A stretch of DNA of 64,000 nt from Marinicella litoralis (GCF_002591915.1 NZ_NIHB01000002.1:256133-320132), one strand, 5' to 3'. Positions 10,801 through 19,867 are shown, counted from the stretch's first letter. A program made the numbers and translations. The notes: generated by a model not told the origin, from the letters alone.

Positions 10801-13800
10801 GCTGGTGATTGAAGTAAGGCATATTCCAATGGATTGTTGTTGGGATCATTCGCCACAACTTGATAGTCGTACTCAACATCCACATAAGCCAAACCATTGG
10901 CAGAAGATGAAATATAAGGAGGAAGGTTGTTTGTATTTTCTTCAACAAGTATATTCAGCTGAATGACATCACTTAAACCTTGTAGGTCCTTAGCTTCAAT
11001 TTGAATACTGTGCTGGCCGAGTTGCGAAGGTGATGGCACCCAATAAAGCACACCACTAAAAGGATCAAGCCGCACACCATCTGGACCATTAATCAGACGC
11101 ATTGAGATGTCATCACCTGTGTCAGGATCTTCTACCTCGATAACTTGACGAAAAATTGTTGATGCTTTGGCATTTGTAAGAGTTGAAGTAAGAAAACTCG
11201 GTGCTTCATTGATATTTTCAACCAAAACTGTGAATCTTTGCTGGCCTACTAAGTTTTGAGCATCAATGGCCTGTACCTCAAATAAGGCCGTGGTTAAGCT
11301 GTTGTTGTTTTCTATGCATTCACTTACATTTTCTGCCACATCTATTTGAGCATATAAATTTGTAGTGATCAGTGTTGGATCAACTGCAATTGAAAATGTC
11401 AGTGATGCGCCAGCTGACAGCGCTGGTATGACTCTATTGTCTAGAACTTGACCACCCAAATTAAAGTCACCATTACTGATGACCAGATCAGTTTCTGATG
11501 AACTTCCTAACCCCCTGTTTGTAACTTCAACCCATACCTCTGCAATTGTATCTGTTTCAACTAATTTAAGGTCCAACACTGCCAAATCAGCTGTGCCTAA
11601 AGGGTGACCATTCAAAAATGTATTGGATCGGTATGTATTGTGAGTCAACCAACTTTTTTCAGGATTGGCCGGTACGGTTAAATCATCATTGATGTTATTA
11701 ATGCTATATGCATATTGATTCCAAATGTTTCGCGTATCTACCCAAGAATCATAGCGGTCTTCAATGACTTTAATACCTGTATTGCCCGAAACAACTATTT
11801 CAGCATGTCCATCATTGTCAATATCAACCACAATGGGTGCTTCTGACGATGTGACTGAGTTGTTGGGTGTAATGTATCTGACATCACCTGTAGAGCCATC
11901 AAAAACACGCAAGAATTGTTCGTCGTGATAAACCGCCTCTAATTGTCCATCACCTTCAAAATCGAAAGCCACTGCACCCGTGGTGTGTGAACCTTCGACC
12001 ACAGGATGGGCCCACAACTCAGCGCCAGAAGTGGCGTCAAATGCCCTGAAATGGAATCCAACCAGCCCCATCAGATCAGGGTCGCCATCACCATCGGCAT
12101 CACCTATGGCCAATGGGGTGGCATTGTAACTGTTGTAATAATTTCTCCAAATCAAAGTACCATCATTATCAATCACTTGCACGCTTTTGTGAGTGCCACT
12201 GGTATACGCCAATTCTGGAAACTCATCACCGTCAATGTTTACAGCTGAGAATGAACGGGCGTAATCGCCATCAGGTAATTTCCACAATTCATTGCCTAAA
12301 TAATCGAAAACCGTGTCGTAAATCAAGACTTCTTTAATTCCATCTGAATCTAAATCTATGGCATCCGCAAAACTGGCATTCCAAACCCGGCCAGTATGTT
12401 CGAATCGCAATGAACCATTATTTTCCAGCACCGCACTGGCTGCTAAAATTTCTGGAATCCCGTCGCCTTCAATGTCTACTATGGTAGCTGCTCCTTGGTT
12501 GTAACAGGAATTGGCACGTGGAAAATCAGAACTCCATTCAATGGCACCCTCATGGTCGAATACCACCGTTCCTCCGTTGTCTCTCATTGCAACGATTTCA
12601 ATGGATCCATCGGCATCAATATCGGCTGCAGCCAAACTTGAACCTGACCCCACTGCCTGAATTGATAACGAGGTGTCCCACAGTAACTCACCGCTTATTC
12701 CATCTAAAGCAATGATATATGAAGGCCGACAATCACCTCTCCAAGCCACAGCCAAGACCACTTTATCGTCATTGATATCCATAACTCCATCACCATTGGT
12801 ATCTTGCAATGGAACCACAATGGGCTGGCTTAAGGCAGGGATGGTGTTTTGCCATTTCACAACTGGATCAAAACCACCCAATTCAGGACCAGAAAATCGA
12901 CAAAACTGGTTAGTCGTTGTGATTGACTTGGCAGGTATAGTGTCCATCAATGCCGTAAAAACACCTGTTGATTGTTCTAAATCATAGCCAGCTGGTGAAT
13001 TAAGAACATTGAAACCGACGATGTCATTATCGACATCAACTGCATCGATGTCATAACTGAAACTGCTGTACTCAGCAACTGATGCACTCGGTGCAGAAAC
13101 AATAACTGGGGCTTCAAATCCAATCACTGTAAGGACGTATGTTTGAATTGCTTCACCACCGCGCCCATCTGTAACCCTTACTGTCACATCATGAATACCC
13201 GCATCATTGATGTTCGTAACCCATGTAATTACGCCCGATGATGGGTGAATACTCATTTCAAATGGAGAATCTAGCAAACCATAGACCAGACTGTCTCCAT
13301 CAGGATCATTTGCTGTAACCAAGTATTCATATGTTTCCAGTACTTTAATTGATTCAATGGGTGAAGAAGTAATTTGTGGTGGCTCATTTGGAATTGGCGG
13401 TAACACATTTATGGTAAAAGTTTGTGTGCTTACCGCTCCAAAAATATCACTGACATTCAATGTCATTTGATGTGTACCTTGTTGACTGGCGTCAGGAATC
13501 CAAAATAAATGGCCGCTAACATCATCAATAGTTAAGCCATAGGGACCATCACTTATGGAATACAACAAGGCATCTCCTAAGTCATTATCGATGGCTAAAA
13601 ATTGAAAATTGTACGGCTCATTGGCTGTGGCCTCATCCATTTCAGCGGTCAAAATAATTGGTTCACTGTTGGTATCAACTACATTCACTAAAAACCGTTG
13701 GGTGTCATATAAATTTCTACTGTCCGTCGCTCTGACTTGGATTAACTCTGCTGCAGCCAGGTTATTATTTTCGATACATTCATTGAGTTCATTGGAAGCA

Positions 13801-16800
13801 TCAACCACAGCATAAATATTTGCAGAAATTTGTGATCGGTTTAATCCAGTTAAAGTTAATCGCGATGTTTGGTTGGCACTTAACACAGGGACAAGTACTT
13901 CGCCCAACAATTGACCACCAACTTCAGGATCAGAGTTATAGAACTTCACTGTGGTTTCGGCTGGCGTTGGTGACAATCCTCTGTTTATAACCAACACACT
14001 GACTGAAGAAAATTCTGCATCAATCAACTCAAGCTCAGACACTGCCAAATCCGGAATACCAAGTGGGCTTCTGTCAGGAAAATTATTTAATCTATATGTG
14101 TTGTGTGTTTGCCAACTATTTATGGGATCAGCAGGAACAGTCCCATCATCATTGATGTTATCAATGTGATATGAAAATTGATTCCAAATACTCCTCGTAT
14201 CTACCCAAGGGTTAATGCCAGAAAGCATTTTTACTCCGGATGTACCACCATTTTCAACAACCAATATGTCTGCAGCACCATCCAAATTAACATCAGCAAT
14301 CACTGGAAATTCAAGAGATGTGTGGCTGCGATTAGGCGTTTCATACAATACACTGCCTTGTAAAGCATCATAAATTCGAAAATACCTTTCATCTGCATAT
14401 GTGATTTCAACACGACCATCGCCATTAAAATCGAACATAGACGAGCCTGTCATGCTTGATGAAGCATCTTGAATGGGTTGTGTCCAAAGGATGTTTCCAT
14501 CGCCATCAAATAAATGGAATCGCTTGGCTCCCGCCACACCAATTACAGTTTGACCATTAACCTGACCAACTGTTGGTGCACCACCAAAACCACCACCAAT
14601 TAATTGGGATTCCCAAAGTTCAGTACCTAAAGAATCATAAGCCCTTAAATAACCTTCAAACACACTGAGTATTTCTGCATGTCCTTCATTATTGATGTCT
14701 GCAATGGCGGAAAAGATTCTGCTTTGACTGACTATATCAACTGGCTGAGTCCATAATTCAGTACCATCTGGGGCATAAACTGTACCACCCATAACAACCT
14801 CATTGATACCATCATTTTCTAAGTCCGTAACAAGTGGCGCACTGATTACACTCAAAACATCATGAGTCCAAAGCGTATTGCCTTGATTGTCAAGCACACT
14901 ACCAGCTATTAAGATTTCAGGACTTCCGTCTTTATCAATATCTGAAATTGTTGGAGGATAGGACCAACCTCGAGCGAACGGAATGGCATTAATTGGGGCC
15001 CTGAATTTTTCAGTTCCATCATGCTCCAATACAATGATGTGAACTCGGTCAGTACTGGTTCCAACAATTTCAACAATCCCATCACCATCCAGGTCCGCAG
15101 CAGCCAATGGGCCAGATGGATAAAGCTTGCTTACAGAATTGATGAAGACTGTTTCGAGGGTATCTGCTCTAACGGCTACAACTTTGTTGGCACTGTAACT
15201 ATTTTGGTAAGCATTAAAAACAACAACAGGGGTGTCTTCTACATCAATATTTCCATCTCCATTACTGTCAATGGCTCTGATGACCAGTGGTGGTATATCT
15301 ACATCATTATATATATCACCATTTAATGGCCACAATACTGTCTCAGTGACTTCAAAATTTTGTTGCAACTGAACACCACTGCGACAATAAAAATTTTGTT
15401 TAATATTACCTTGAACCGGAACATCAAAAGCAGAAATATTTAATACGCCTGAAACGGTGTCTATAGTAGAGTTGTTTGGTGATTGGTCAATAGAATAAAT
15501 GATTGTGTCATTGTTCTGGTCAACACCATTTACATCGTAAACATAGCTGGTTTGTTCATCAACAATGGTTCCGGGTTCGGAAACGATTTCAGGAGGAAGG
15601 TTGTTCTCAACAACATGGATGTCAACAGTAACAATTAATGAGTCAAGCAATCCATCACTGGAGTGATATGTAAAACCATCAAAGCCGTAAAAGTCAGTAG
15701 TTGGTGTATAAATATAATTTGCACCCGAACCCGTTAAAGTACCATTTAATGGCGAAGTATCAATCACATAATTTAATAAATCTCCATCGACGTCTGTGCC
15801 TGATAAAATTATGTTGATTGATTCATTTTGCTGGGTCTGAATATTTAAACTATCGGCAATGGGTTCATCATTGACCGGATTTACTGTTATATAGACTGAT
15901 GATACAGCTGAAACCAGTTGACCATCACTGACCTGGTATGTGAACACATCTGACCCATTGAAGTTCACTTCCGGCGTATAAATCAAATCAGGAATTGTGC
16001 CAGTCAACGATCCGTGAGTCGGCTGTGAAACCAATTGATAGCTGATTTCATTGTTATCAATATCTGAGCCTAGCAGGATTAATTCACCCGCAACGTCTTC
16101 ATCAGTCACAAAATCTACCTGAGTTGCAATTGGTGCATCATTGACCGCAATTACATTGATATTAACTGTGGCAGGATTTGAAGTTTCTAAACCATCATTA
16201 ACTGTAAAAGTGATTGAATCCGTACCAAAGAAATTTGCATTTGGAATATAAGTTAAATTGGGTAGAGTTCCAGTAATTTCACCATGAACTGGCAATGTTT
16301 CCAGGTTGAACATCAATTCATCACCATCTGGGTCTTCACCATTCAAGACAATGTTTGTACTCTGGTCTTCGTTGAGCTGAATGTTTTGTTCAATTGCTGT
16401 TGGAGGTTGATTAATTGACACCACCTCAATTTCCACAATGGATGTATTTGAATCTACAAATCCATCGTTAACTTTGAATTCAAATGAATCGCTACCTGCG
16501 AAACCATGGTGAGGGGTATAAAGATAATCAGGTCCAATTCCTGTTAGTGTTCCATGAATGGTTGGACTGGTAATGATGAATTCCAAACCATCAAGATCAC
16601 CATCAGTTACTGCCAATAAATATTGTTGACCATTAATTACTTCATTACGATCACTGAGAACAAACTGAACCGCTTCATTTTGCAGCGTGCTAAAAGAGTT
16701 ATCCAATGTATATGGCGCATAATTACCGCAAGCCACACCACCTCGATAAATGAAACTGATGTTACTTTGACCATTGAGTTTATAAGCCGTCAGTTCAATT

Positions 16801-18302
16801 TGTGCGAAATCACTGACCGCATAATCCAAATGACTGCCTGATCCCCTGATTTCTGACCAAAGTGGAACCGTAATCACCTGTCCGATGAGGTCATCGAGTG
16901 CATCTCTTACATGTCTGGCATTGTTTTTCCCAGGCGCACCTTGTATCCAATCACCTACATTAACTTGGTGGTCAGCTGAATTATCAGGATTCACATAATT
17001 ATGCGAATCTCCTGGCATAACAAAACTTTGTGCCAGTGTATTGGTGTCATTGCACCCTTCCCAAGTTAACAGTGAATAATTTCCATTACCTACAGAGGTC
17101 GAATAATTATTAACTTGATCACCCACTTGTAAGTTTTGCACCTGAATGTCTTCAAGTACATAAGGATATAGTTCACATTGAGTTTGTCCGACATTGAAAC
17201 TAATCGCAGCAACTTCCGAGTCTAGCTCACCATCATTGGCAACAAATAACAAATGATCAACACCAATAAAACCATTAAACGGTACATATTCAAATTCAGG
17301 GGCTGTTCCATTGAGCGTGCCAAAGCGTGGGCCCTCAATAACTCGAAATGACAAGTTGTCTCCATTGACATCACTGGCCGTTAATGTAAAAGAAATGTTT
17401 TCATCCTGGGCCAAATCAAAAGATTGGTCATCAGCCAATGGCATCTGATTATTTTGACTGCTTGCTCCATCAAATGGTACGTGATTAATTTGCATCATTC
17501 CATCCCAAGACTGTGCAAACAACTGACCTTTAATTACCCCTTGTGGATTGCTAATGATTGCATGTGGAGCCAACACCGTGCCTTCAACTCCAATACCCGA
17601 AAACGTCAGTGTGTTGGCTTCATAAAAATTATAAATAACACGTTCCCGGTGGTTTTCCAAACTCGCCATACTCATGTTAGTTAAACCTGAACTGACGCCT
17701 GAAACATTGAACACAACATAAGCATAATCTGGAATACAATCTACCTGAAATGTATGAGATTCAAGAACTGTTGCTCCATCTAAATTAAAAACTTGGATGG
17801 CACTGCTACAATCACCAGATAAAGTCAATCCACCCCATTGGTAGTCAAAAGAAGTATTTACCGACATTTGAGCCAATGACTGACTTAACCCAACCAACTC
17901 ATTATAAGTTGCTGCAAAATCAATCGGCAACGCACTGCTTCCTTCAACCCTCGAGCCTGGCTCCATACCATTTGTCACAGCAGAACCAACACCCAAGATG
18001 CTTCCCGCTGCCAAAATGTTGCCATAATAAACACGACCACTTGGAAAAGTAACATCTCCACCACTGAGCAAAACATCGTGTATTTCGTTTGGATCTAATT
18101 TATCACCTACTGAATAGTTATTGATGTTGATATTGCCTTGAACAGCCAATCTACCTTCTACATCGGATGAATTGGCTGAAAAGTCACCAAAAATAATGGC
18201 ATTGTAATCAGCTGCCGATCCCAAACTGATGTCTGATACCGCCTTAAAGGAAGTAGAAACCAATAGTGACATCAAAAGCGTTTTTAGGTATATGTTTTTC
18301 AC
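4830..18302 (-). CDS. Giant secreted RHS polymorphic toxin with NucA/NucB-like nuclease tip
   Basis: 4490 residues from a GTG at 18302 with AGGGAG 9 nt upstream. A Sec signal peptide (MKNIYLKTLLMSLLVSTSF) precedes a choice-of-anchor A-like domain (about 25-280). Then come tandem cadherin/Ig-like repeats (NDGLETSNPATVNINV type, about 290-930), an FG-GAP/VCBS block and CARDB-like domain (about 950-1460), Ig-like repeats, a second VCBS+CARDB block (about 1750-2200), and more putative-Ig repeats to about 2830. An RHS/YD section starts near 3010 (GHFSIAFEDMNIPVAGIPV); dozens of YD repeats follow to about 4150. The RHS core (YYLRARYYNPGIGRFQ, ending NNVDPSG) is at about 4225-4310. The tip carries CDEYPYFQTRQG (Asp4415) and GEQRLQGG, matching the catalytic DEYP and E..QGG motifs of NucA/NucB DNases. 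Likely role: envelope- or surface-displayed contact-dependent DNase. Tip and immunity gene look more AT-rich than the YD region. Confidence 0.87.
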   Translation of the reverse strand: MKNIYLKTLLMSLLVSTSFKAVSDISLGSAADYNAIIFGDFSANSSDVEGRLAVQGNININNYSVGDKLDPNEIHDVLLSGGDVTFPSGRVYYGNILAAGSILGVGSAVTNGMEPGSRVEGSSALPIDFAATYNELVGLSQSLAQMSVNTSFDYQWGGLTLSGDCSSAIQVFNLDGATVLESHTFQVDCIPDYAYVVFNVSGVSSGLTNMSMASLENHRERVIYNFYEANTLTFSGIGVEGTVLAPHAIISNPQGVIKGQLFAQSWDGMMQINHVPFDGASSQNNQMPLADDQSFDLAQDENISFTLTASDVNGDNLSFRVIEGPRFGTLNGTAPEFEYVPFNGFIGVDHLLFVANDGELDSEVAAISFNVGQTQCELYPYVLEDIQVQNLQVGDQVNNYSTSVGNGNYSLLTWEGCNDTNTLAQSFVMPGDSHNYVNPDNSADHQVNVGDWIQGAPGKNNARHVRDALDDLIGQVITVPLWSEIRGSGSHLDYAVSDFAQIELTAYKLNGQSNISFIYRGGVACGNYAPYTLDNSFSTLQNEAVQFVLSDRNEVINGQQYLLAVTDGDLDGLEFIITSPTIHGTLTGIGPDYLYTPHHGFAGSDSFEFKVNDGFVDSNTSIVEIEVVSINQPPTAIEQNIQLNEDQSTNIVLNGEDPDGDELMFNLETLPVHGEITGTLPNLTYIPNANFFGTDSITFTVNDGLETSNPATVNINVIAVNDAPIATQVDFVTDEDVAGELILLGSDIDNNEISYQLVSQPTHGSLTGTIPDLIYTPEVNFNGSDVFTYQVSDGQLVSAVSSVYITVNPVNDEPIADSLNIQTQQNESINIILSGTDVDGDLLNYVIDTSPLNGTLTGSGANYIYTPTTDFYGFDGFTYHSSDGLLDSLIVTVDIHVVENNLPPEIVSEPGTIVDEQTSYVYDVNGVDQNNDTIIYSIDQSPNNSTIDTVSGVLNISAFDVPVQGNIKQNFYCRSGVQLQQNFEVTETVLWPLNGDIYNDVDIPPLVIRAIDSNGDGNIDVEDTPVVVFNAYQNSYSANKVVAVRADTLETVFINSVSKLYPSGPLAAADLDGDGIVEIVGTSTDRVHIIVLEHDGTEKFRAPINAIPFARGWSYPPTISDIDKDGSPEILIAGSVLDNQGNTLWTHDVLSVISAPLVTDLENDGINEVVMGGTVYAPDGTELWTQPVDIVSQSRIFSAIADINNEGHAEILSVFEGYLRAYDSLGTELWESQLIGGGFGGAPTVGQVNGQTVIGVAGAKRFHLFDGDGNILWTQPIQDASSSMTGSSMFDFNGDGRVEITYADERYFRIYDALQGSVLYETPNRSHTSLEFPVIADVNLDGAADILVVENGGTSGVKMLSGINPWVDTRSIWNQFSYHIDNINDDGTVPADPINSWQTHNTYRLNNFPDRSPLGIPDLAVSELELIDAEFSSVSVLVINRGLSPTPAETTVKFYNSDPEVGGQLLGEVLVPVLSANQTSRLTLTGLNRSQISANIYAVVDASNELNECIENNNLAAAELIQVRATDSRNLYDTQRFLVNVVDTNSEPIILTAEMDEATANEPYNFQFLAIDNDLGDALLYSISDGPYGLTIDDVSGHLFWIPDASQQGTHQMTLNVSDIFGAVSTQTFTINVLPPIPNEPPQITSSPIESIKVLETYEYLVTANDPDGDSLVYGLLDSPFEMSIHPSSGVITWVTNINDAGIHDVTVRVTDGRGGEAIQTYVLTVIGFEAPVIVSAPSASVAEYSSFSYDIDAVDVDNDIVGFNVLNSPAGYDLEQSTGVFTALMDTIPAKSITTTNQFCRFSGPELGGFDPVVKWQNTIPALSQPIVVPLQDTNGDGVMDINDDKVVLAVAWRGDCRPSYIIALDGISGELLWDTSLSIQAVGSGSSLAAADIDADGSIEIVAMRDNGGTVVFDHEGAIEWSSDFPRANSCYNQGAATIVDIEGDGIPEILAASAVLENNGSLRFEHTGRVWNASFADAIDLDSDGIKEVLIYDTVFDYLGNELWKLPDGDYARSFSAVNIDGDEFPELAYTSGTHKSVQVIDNDGTLIWRNYYNSYNATPLAIGDADGDGDPDLMGLVGFHFRAFDATSGAELWAHPVVEGSHTTGAVAFDFEGDGQLEAVYHDEQFLRVFDGSTGDVRYITPNNSVTSSEAPIVVDIDNDGHAEIVVSGNTGIKVIEDRYDSWVDTRNIWNQYAYSINNINDDLTVPANPEKSWLTHNTYRSNTFLNGHPLGTADLAVLDLKLVETDTIAEVWVEVTNRGLGSSSETDLVISNGDFNLGGQVLDNRVIPALSAGASLTFSIAVDPTLITTNLYAQIDVAENVSECIENNNSLTTALFEVQAIDAQNLVGQQRFTVLVENINEAPSFLTSTLTNAKASTIFRQVIEVEDPDTGDDISMRLINGPDGVRLDPFSGVLYWVPSPSQLGQHSIQIEAKDLQGLSDVIQLNILVEENTNNLPPYISSSANGLAYVDVEYDYQVVANDPNNNPLEYALLQSPAGMQIHPMTGKVNWIPESSQVGDHEIVIDVADILGASVQQTYTLQVIEVGTPPSNEYPTINSQPPFNAFTNSPYEYLVSARDADGDVLIFSLTEAPVGMTLAQNGLVTWTPVSEGTYSVVLRVSDGFGFIEQAWSIQVTTIVADNVAPEITSTPSLNATVNSLYSYDVIAVDADLDVLQYTLFVGPAGMQINSESGEISWLPTTNQVGVFDVVVYVDDLRGGFATQSFTISVQGTGINNPPNLTSVPGYIAKVGLSYSYQIMASDSDGDELDYELISGPAGMSVDANGLLTWVPSVIGSEDVIVRVSDNQYYINQAWNVLVLDQNVPLTATVTITPEYIVEGDEVTVQVIVTNAVDPVSINLTVDGQLLVLDENNETAFTADGVGSHDVVAEVSDTYETVTELSTYTVTSSTASAFPEVDILSPEDGAIITGFNDVVVSVQDDNLASWKLSYRNAEDDFSGRVTLAEGTDTVDDAVVANWDTSLLRNGIYVLLIEATDLSGQRSSVVHSVFLEGDLKLGHFSIAFEDMNIPVAGIPVTITRGYDTRDRNRDRAFGKGWSIGFESVRVQESRIPGLAWYMETGFYSIGPVRLPRYCVKPASEALVSVLLPDGQVEKFKVKAKTLNPASELLSNCQNIITPDYFGIEFIPQGDTTSTITSNLGQNNLKIINGNLEELTSFVPVDPNQYTLTMLDGTEYSLDQGFNVRKIKTTSGHELRFTENGIEHSGGLSVEFIRDAQGRITRIEKANGEGVDYGYDAAGDLVSFTDLNGNTTTFTYIQDHYLEDIIDPRGIRVARNEYDSGGRLVAHIDADGNRIEYDNNLIARTSTITDRRGNSMVNAFDNAGNIIAQTNALGETTNYEYNYLRLEESRTNHLGHRTEWTYDAQGNQLTETDPLGHVTTSTYNRKAELLTQVDALGQPVITNEYNPDYDPQRPEDPQHGYAQLKQVTDALGRITQFHWLSGINASTEESISVNTGFTDAAGNRYDISPISGGTNDGLTGGSTDLNGLRTETEYDDEARPLTETQIISDELGVTVTEYTTTYQYNANGDVVTVTDALGNITRTEYNALNKVSASIDTLGRRTEMEYDDRGNQVLTRYPDGSTETMVYDEENNVIESTDRAGRITKTIYDELNRVEAVIYPDDTPSDDTDNPMTVNSYDGAGRLVAVSDANGNTTTYEYDDAGRRTKTIDALGNETSSVYDALGRRTQSTYALGRVTIFEYNALGNLERTNFHNGSFTTTTYDQLSRKESATDLAGLSTQYEYDAAGNLVAVIDALNQRTEYTYDQRGNKLTQTDANNHTTVWTYDALNRVTSRTLPMGETESYGYDAVGNRVSKTDFNGDLTTYEYNDLNQLVLTTYADLSTVVNTYTITGQMETVTEINGTTGYSYDAQDRLTRIDYPTGNYIEYQYDLNGNRTQVKTPNQTVDYTFDQLNRLKTVTDATGTTTYTYDAVGNRETQTNANGTVATYTYDDLNRLTDLVHTDALNTILASYSYELGPNGNRLSLTEGTGRYVEYDYDDLYRLLSETVTDPINGDHFSQWAYDAVGNRLQQEIDGTITLYTYNYNDHLLTETKNSIVTRYDYDDNGNTLTKTVDTVIDTTYSYSKDNRMLTADTSTSSISYSYDAGGIRQSQTVNGQTINYLVDPNRSYHQVLEEQDDLFMPQVVYTYGDDLISQTNAQGVYTFGYDGLGSTRILTDVNGAVQNSYGYQAFGELDYQYGAIENNYLFTGEQYDNNVGFYYLRARYYNPGIGRFQNMDTFPGMQFEPKSLHKYLYTHADPINNVDPSGYVTLSSLMGNLRAIVARWARPISPRKYIKKAYTFTKKSYAQAKRLVKQCIQHPKKCKLGGAVLVTGGADSPVTAEHIADAQLGRGSGTQLRPASFLLNYQKKTNTRKHLDRYKKVGQVCGGSSMTQWCDEYPYFQTRQGAPSNLPGQVSLRLAPAGEQRLQGGLFKTLVSVCRLKERPIKKSRFTSIALPSADIPSAALCLDWK

Positions 18303-18876
18303 AGTAAGTGCTCCCTACGAAATGTAAAGTATTTACTTTTTAATGGAGTTATCGAATAAATAATTTATTTTTAAATCCTTTTAATAAAAGCCAACCTGTT
18401 AACAGGTTTTATACAAATTAATTTTATGATTTTTCTTTAAAAAATGAGTCAAACAAAAGAATGGTACTTTTGTGATTTCAATGAGGAAATTAAACTGATT
18501 GTGATTCTTGCGCACAAATACATTTTGTTTATGATTAAACAAAAAATTAGTTTTGATTGAATTTGCAAAAACAAGAAAACTTGGAGAAGTGAATGATTTC
18601 GTCCATGATTCCAACAATGCGTGTAATGTTATTTCCATTTTAAAGCCCTTTATACTTTTTAAACACCAACGAATATCCAGAAACATTCATCAGTAATTAC
18701 ACACACGAATCCATTATATTTAATTTTTTTTAATATGCCATAAGTAATGGTAATTATTTTAAAAAAAGCGAATAAATAATACTTTTAAGTCTGAATGGTT
18801 TGGCTTAAATCGTGGATAATGATTGAAAAGTTAAACATGACTTGTAGAAAATGTAAGGGAAAAACGATGTAGATAT
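18303..18876. other. AT-rich intergenic region upstream of the giant RHS gene
   Basis: No supportable gene. It holds the RHS ribosome binding site (AGGGAG) next to 18302, a perfect 16-bp palindrome at 18393-18408, and otherwise AT-rich sequence likely to contain the promoter. A 95-codon minus-strand frame at 18399-18686 has no family features and is probably chance. Confidence 0.6.
18393..18408. promoter_or_regulatory. 16-bp perfect palindrome upstream of the giant RHS gene
   Basis: AACCTGTTAACAGGTT lies about 90 bp upstream of the GTG start, where an operator for a dimeric regulator would be expected. No spacer is present, so a transcript hairpin is unlikely. The regulator is unknown. Confidence 0.4.
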
Positions 18877-19360
18877 GTCGAACCTCACTTTGTAATGGGT
18901 TCTATTCAAAGCCACGCATTCCACCAATAAAAAAGGCCACCTTGAAAAAAGGCGGCCATATTTAACCTGTCATTATTAATAGTTTCAATCCAGGCGTTGG
19001 GTTCATCGCGGGAATTACAAAACACATCCATGTGCTTCGCCCTACGGGTCGCCTACATGGATGTAGGTGTGCAAGAGATAGCAGGAGCGGTAACTGCCGC
19101 CTGCGGCGATCAAAAAGGCTGTCCTGCCTTTTTAGTCAAACCCCGCTGTGCGATAGGTTCTATTTAAAGCCGTCTCTACCACAATAAAACCACCTTTGAA
19201 TTTGCTTTTAGACTGAAAGTCCGGCGGCGAGAATTATGAAATACATCCATGTATTTCACCCTGCGGGCCGCACTTCGTGCGTTCAATTTGGCTGTCCTGC
19301 CAAATTAGTCAAACCCCACTTCGTGAGGGTTCGAACCATTTCGCCGTCTCCACCAATAAA
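18877..19360 (+). repeat. Three degenerate modules ending in a tmRNA-acceptor-like sequence, inverted relative to ssrA
   Basis: Copies occur at about 18877-18940, 19112-19190 and 19285-19360. Each reads GTC(a/g)AACC(c/t)C, then GGTTC(t/g)A, then GCCGTCTCCACCAATAAAA or a variant, i.e. T-loop plus acceptor end plus CCA of the tmRNA 3' end, on the plus strand facing the real ssrA. Copies two and three are preceded by a hairpin with loop TGTCCT and stems AAAAAGGC/GCCTTTTT or AATTTGGC/GCCAAATT. GC-rich arms (ccctacgggtcgc, ccctgcgggccgc) and an atccatgt segment lie further upstream in each. Confidence 0.65.
18929..18957 (-). terminator. Second tmRNA-type terminator
   Basis: On the minus strand GGCCGCCTT, a T/C loop, AAGGTGGCC and TTTTTT. 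The only irregular pair is G·U in the minus-strand RNA but A·C on the plus strand, so it is built for minus-strand transcription. It resembles the ssrA terminator at 19357-19390 and is probably part of the duplicated tmRNA end. Confidence 0.6.
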
Positions 19361-19390
19361 AAAAGGCCACCCCGTAAAGGGCAGCCTTAT
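19357..19390 (-). terminator. Rho-independent terminator of ssrA
   Basis: On the minus strand AAGGCTGCCC, a short loop, GGGGTGGCCTT, then a run of T. It begins just after the tmRNA CCA. It is also the axis of an inverted repeat: CGCCGTCTCCACCAATAAAA (19342-19361) mirrors the tmRNA 3' end. Confidence 0.75.
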
Positions 19391-19395
19391 TTTAT

Positions 19396-19747
19396 TGGTG
19401 GAGACGGCGGGAATCGAACCCGCGTCCGCAAGTCCTCTGCTTGAGGCTCTACATGCTTAGTTTCGGCTTTTAATCTTATGTTGATGACTCCGCCTAACAG
19501 GATTCATCAACACCAGCTCAGATTTTATTTAACCTGGTGCGTCTAAACAGCACACCGGGCGATCTTGCTAGTTATGACGGACAATCTACAAACGCAAGAA
19601 TATGTAGGTGTCCGTTTAGCTTATGCAGCTAAAGCGTAGTTATCGTCGTTTGCAACTATAACTTTGAAACTGAGTTTTACGAGGTGAGTTTCGCCCTCGG
19701 CATGCACCTACAAGTTTCGTAACCCACGTCGAAGCCAGGTCGTCCCC
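19396..19747 (-). ncRNA. ssrA: tmRNA (trans-translation RNA)
   Basis: 352 nt. The 5' end GGGGACGACCTGGCTTCGAC and the 3' end TTCGATTCCCGCCGTCTCCA followed by CCA form the alanyl-tRNA-like domain with a G·U acceptor pair. The resume codon GCA at 19653 opens the tag reading frame GCAAACGACGATAACTACGC and onward (19653 down to 19621), encoding ANDDNYALAA and then TAA. One-piece tmRNA with SmpB rescues stalled ribosomes and marks products for ClpXP, encoded nearby at 35.4-37.5 kb. The gene is flanked by partial copies of both its ends (19868-19886 upstream and 18877-19360 downstream). tmRNA 3' ends are common integration sites, but no integrase is in the window. Confidence 0.97.
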
Positions 19748-19762
19748 TTGTATTGTTGATGA

Positions 19763-19791
19763 AAATATGGAGGTAAATTCCATAAATTCAA
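19763..19791 (-). promoter_or_regulatory. Predicted sigma-70 promoter of ssrA
   Basis: Minus strand: TTGAAT (19791-19786), 17-bp spacer, ATATTT (19768-19763). Initiation would fall near 19755, just ahead of the GGGG 5' end of the mature RNA at 19747. Confidence 0.6.
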
Positions 19792-19867
19792 GGGTGTGTA
19801 TTGTAACACCAAGCTGTGGAATGACAAGATAATGTCTGAATGTTTGAAGTAAATTTGAAACAGGAGG

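Noticed and set aside
18399..18686. 95-codon minus-strand frame upstream of the giant RHS gene
   Set aside because: AT-rich, no signal or family features, no ribosome binding site. It occupies the expected promoter region.
19236..19460. 74-codon frame crossing the tmRNA 3' end
   Set aside because: It reads antisense to ssrA and through its repeats; typical false ORF over RNA genes.
18877..19747. Genomic island integrated at ssrA within the window
   Set aside because: No integrase, no direct att repeat pair and no island gene content between copies; only short inverted fragments are seen.
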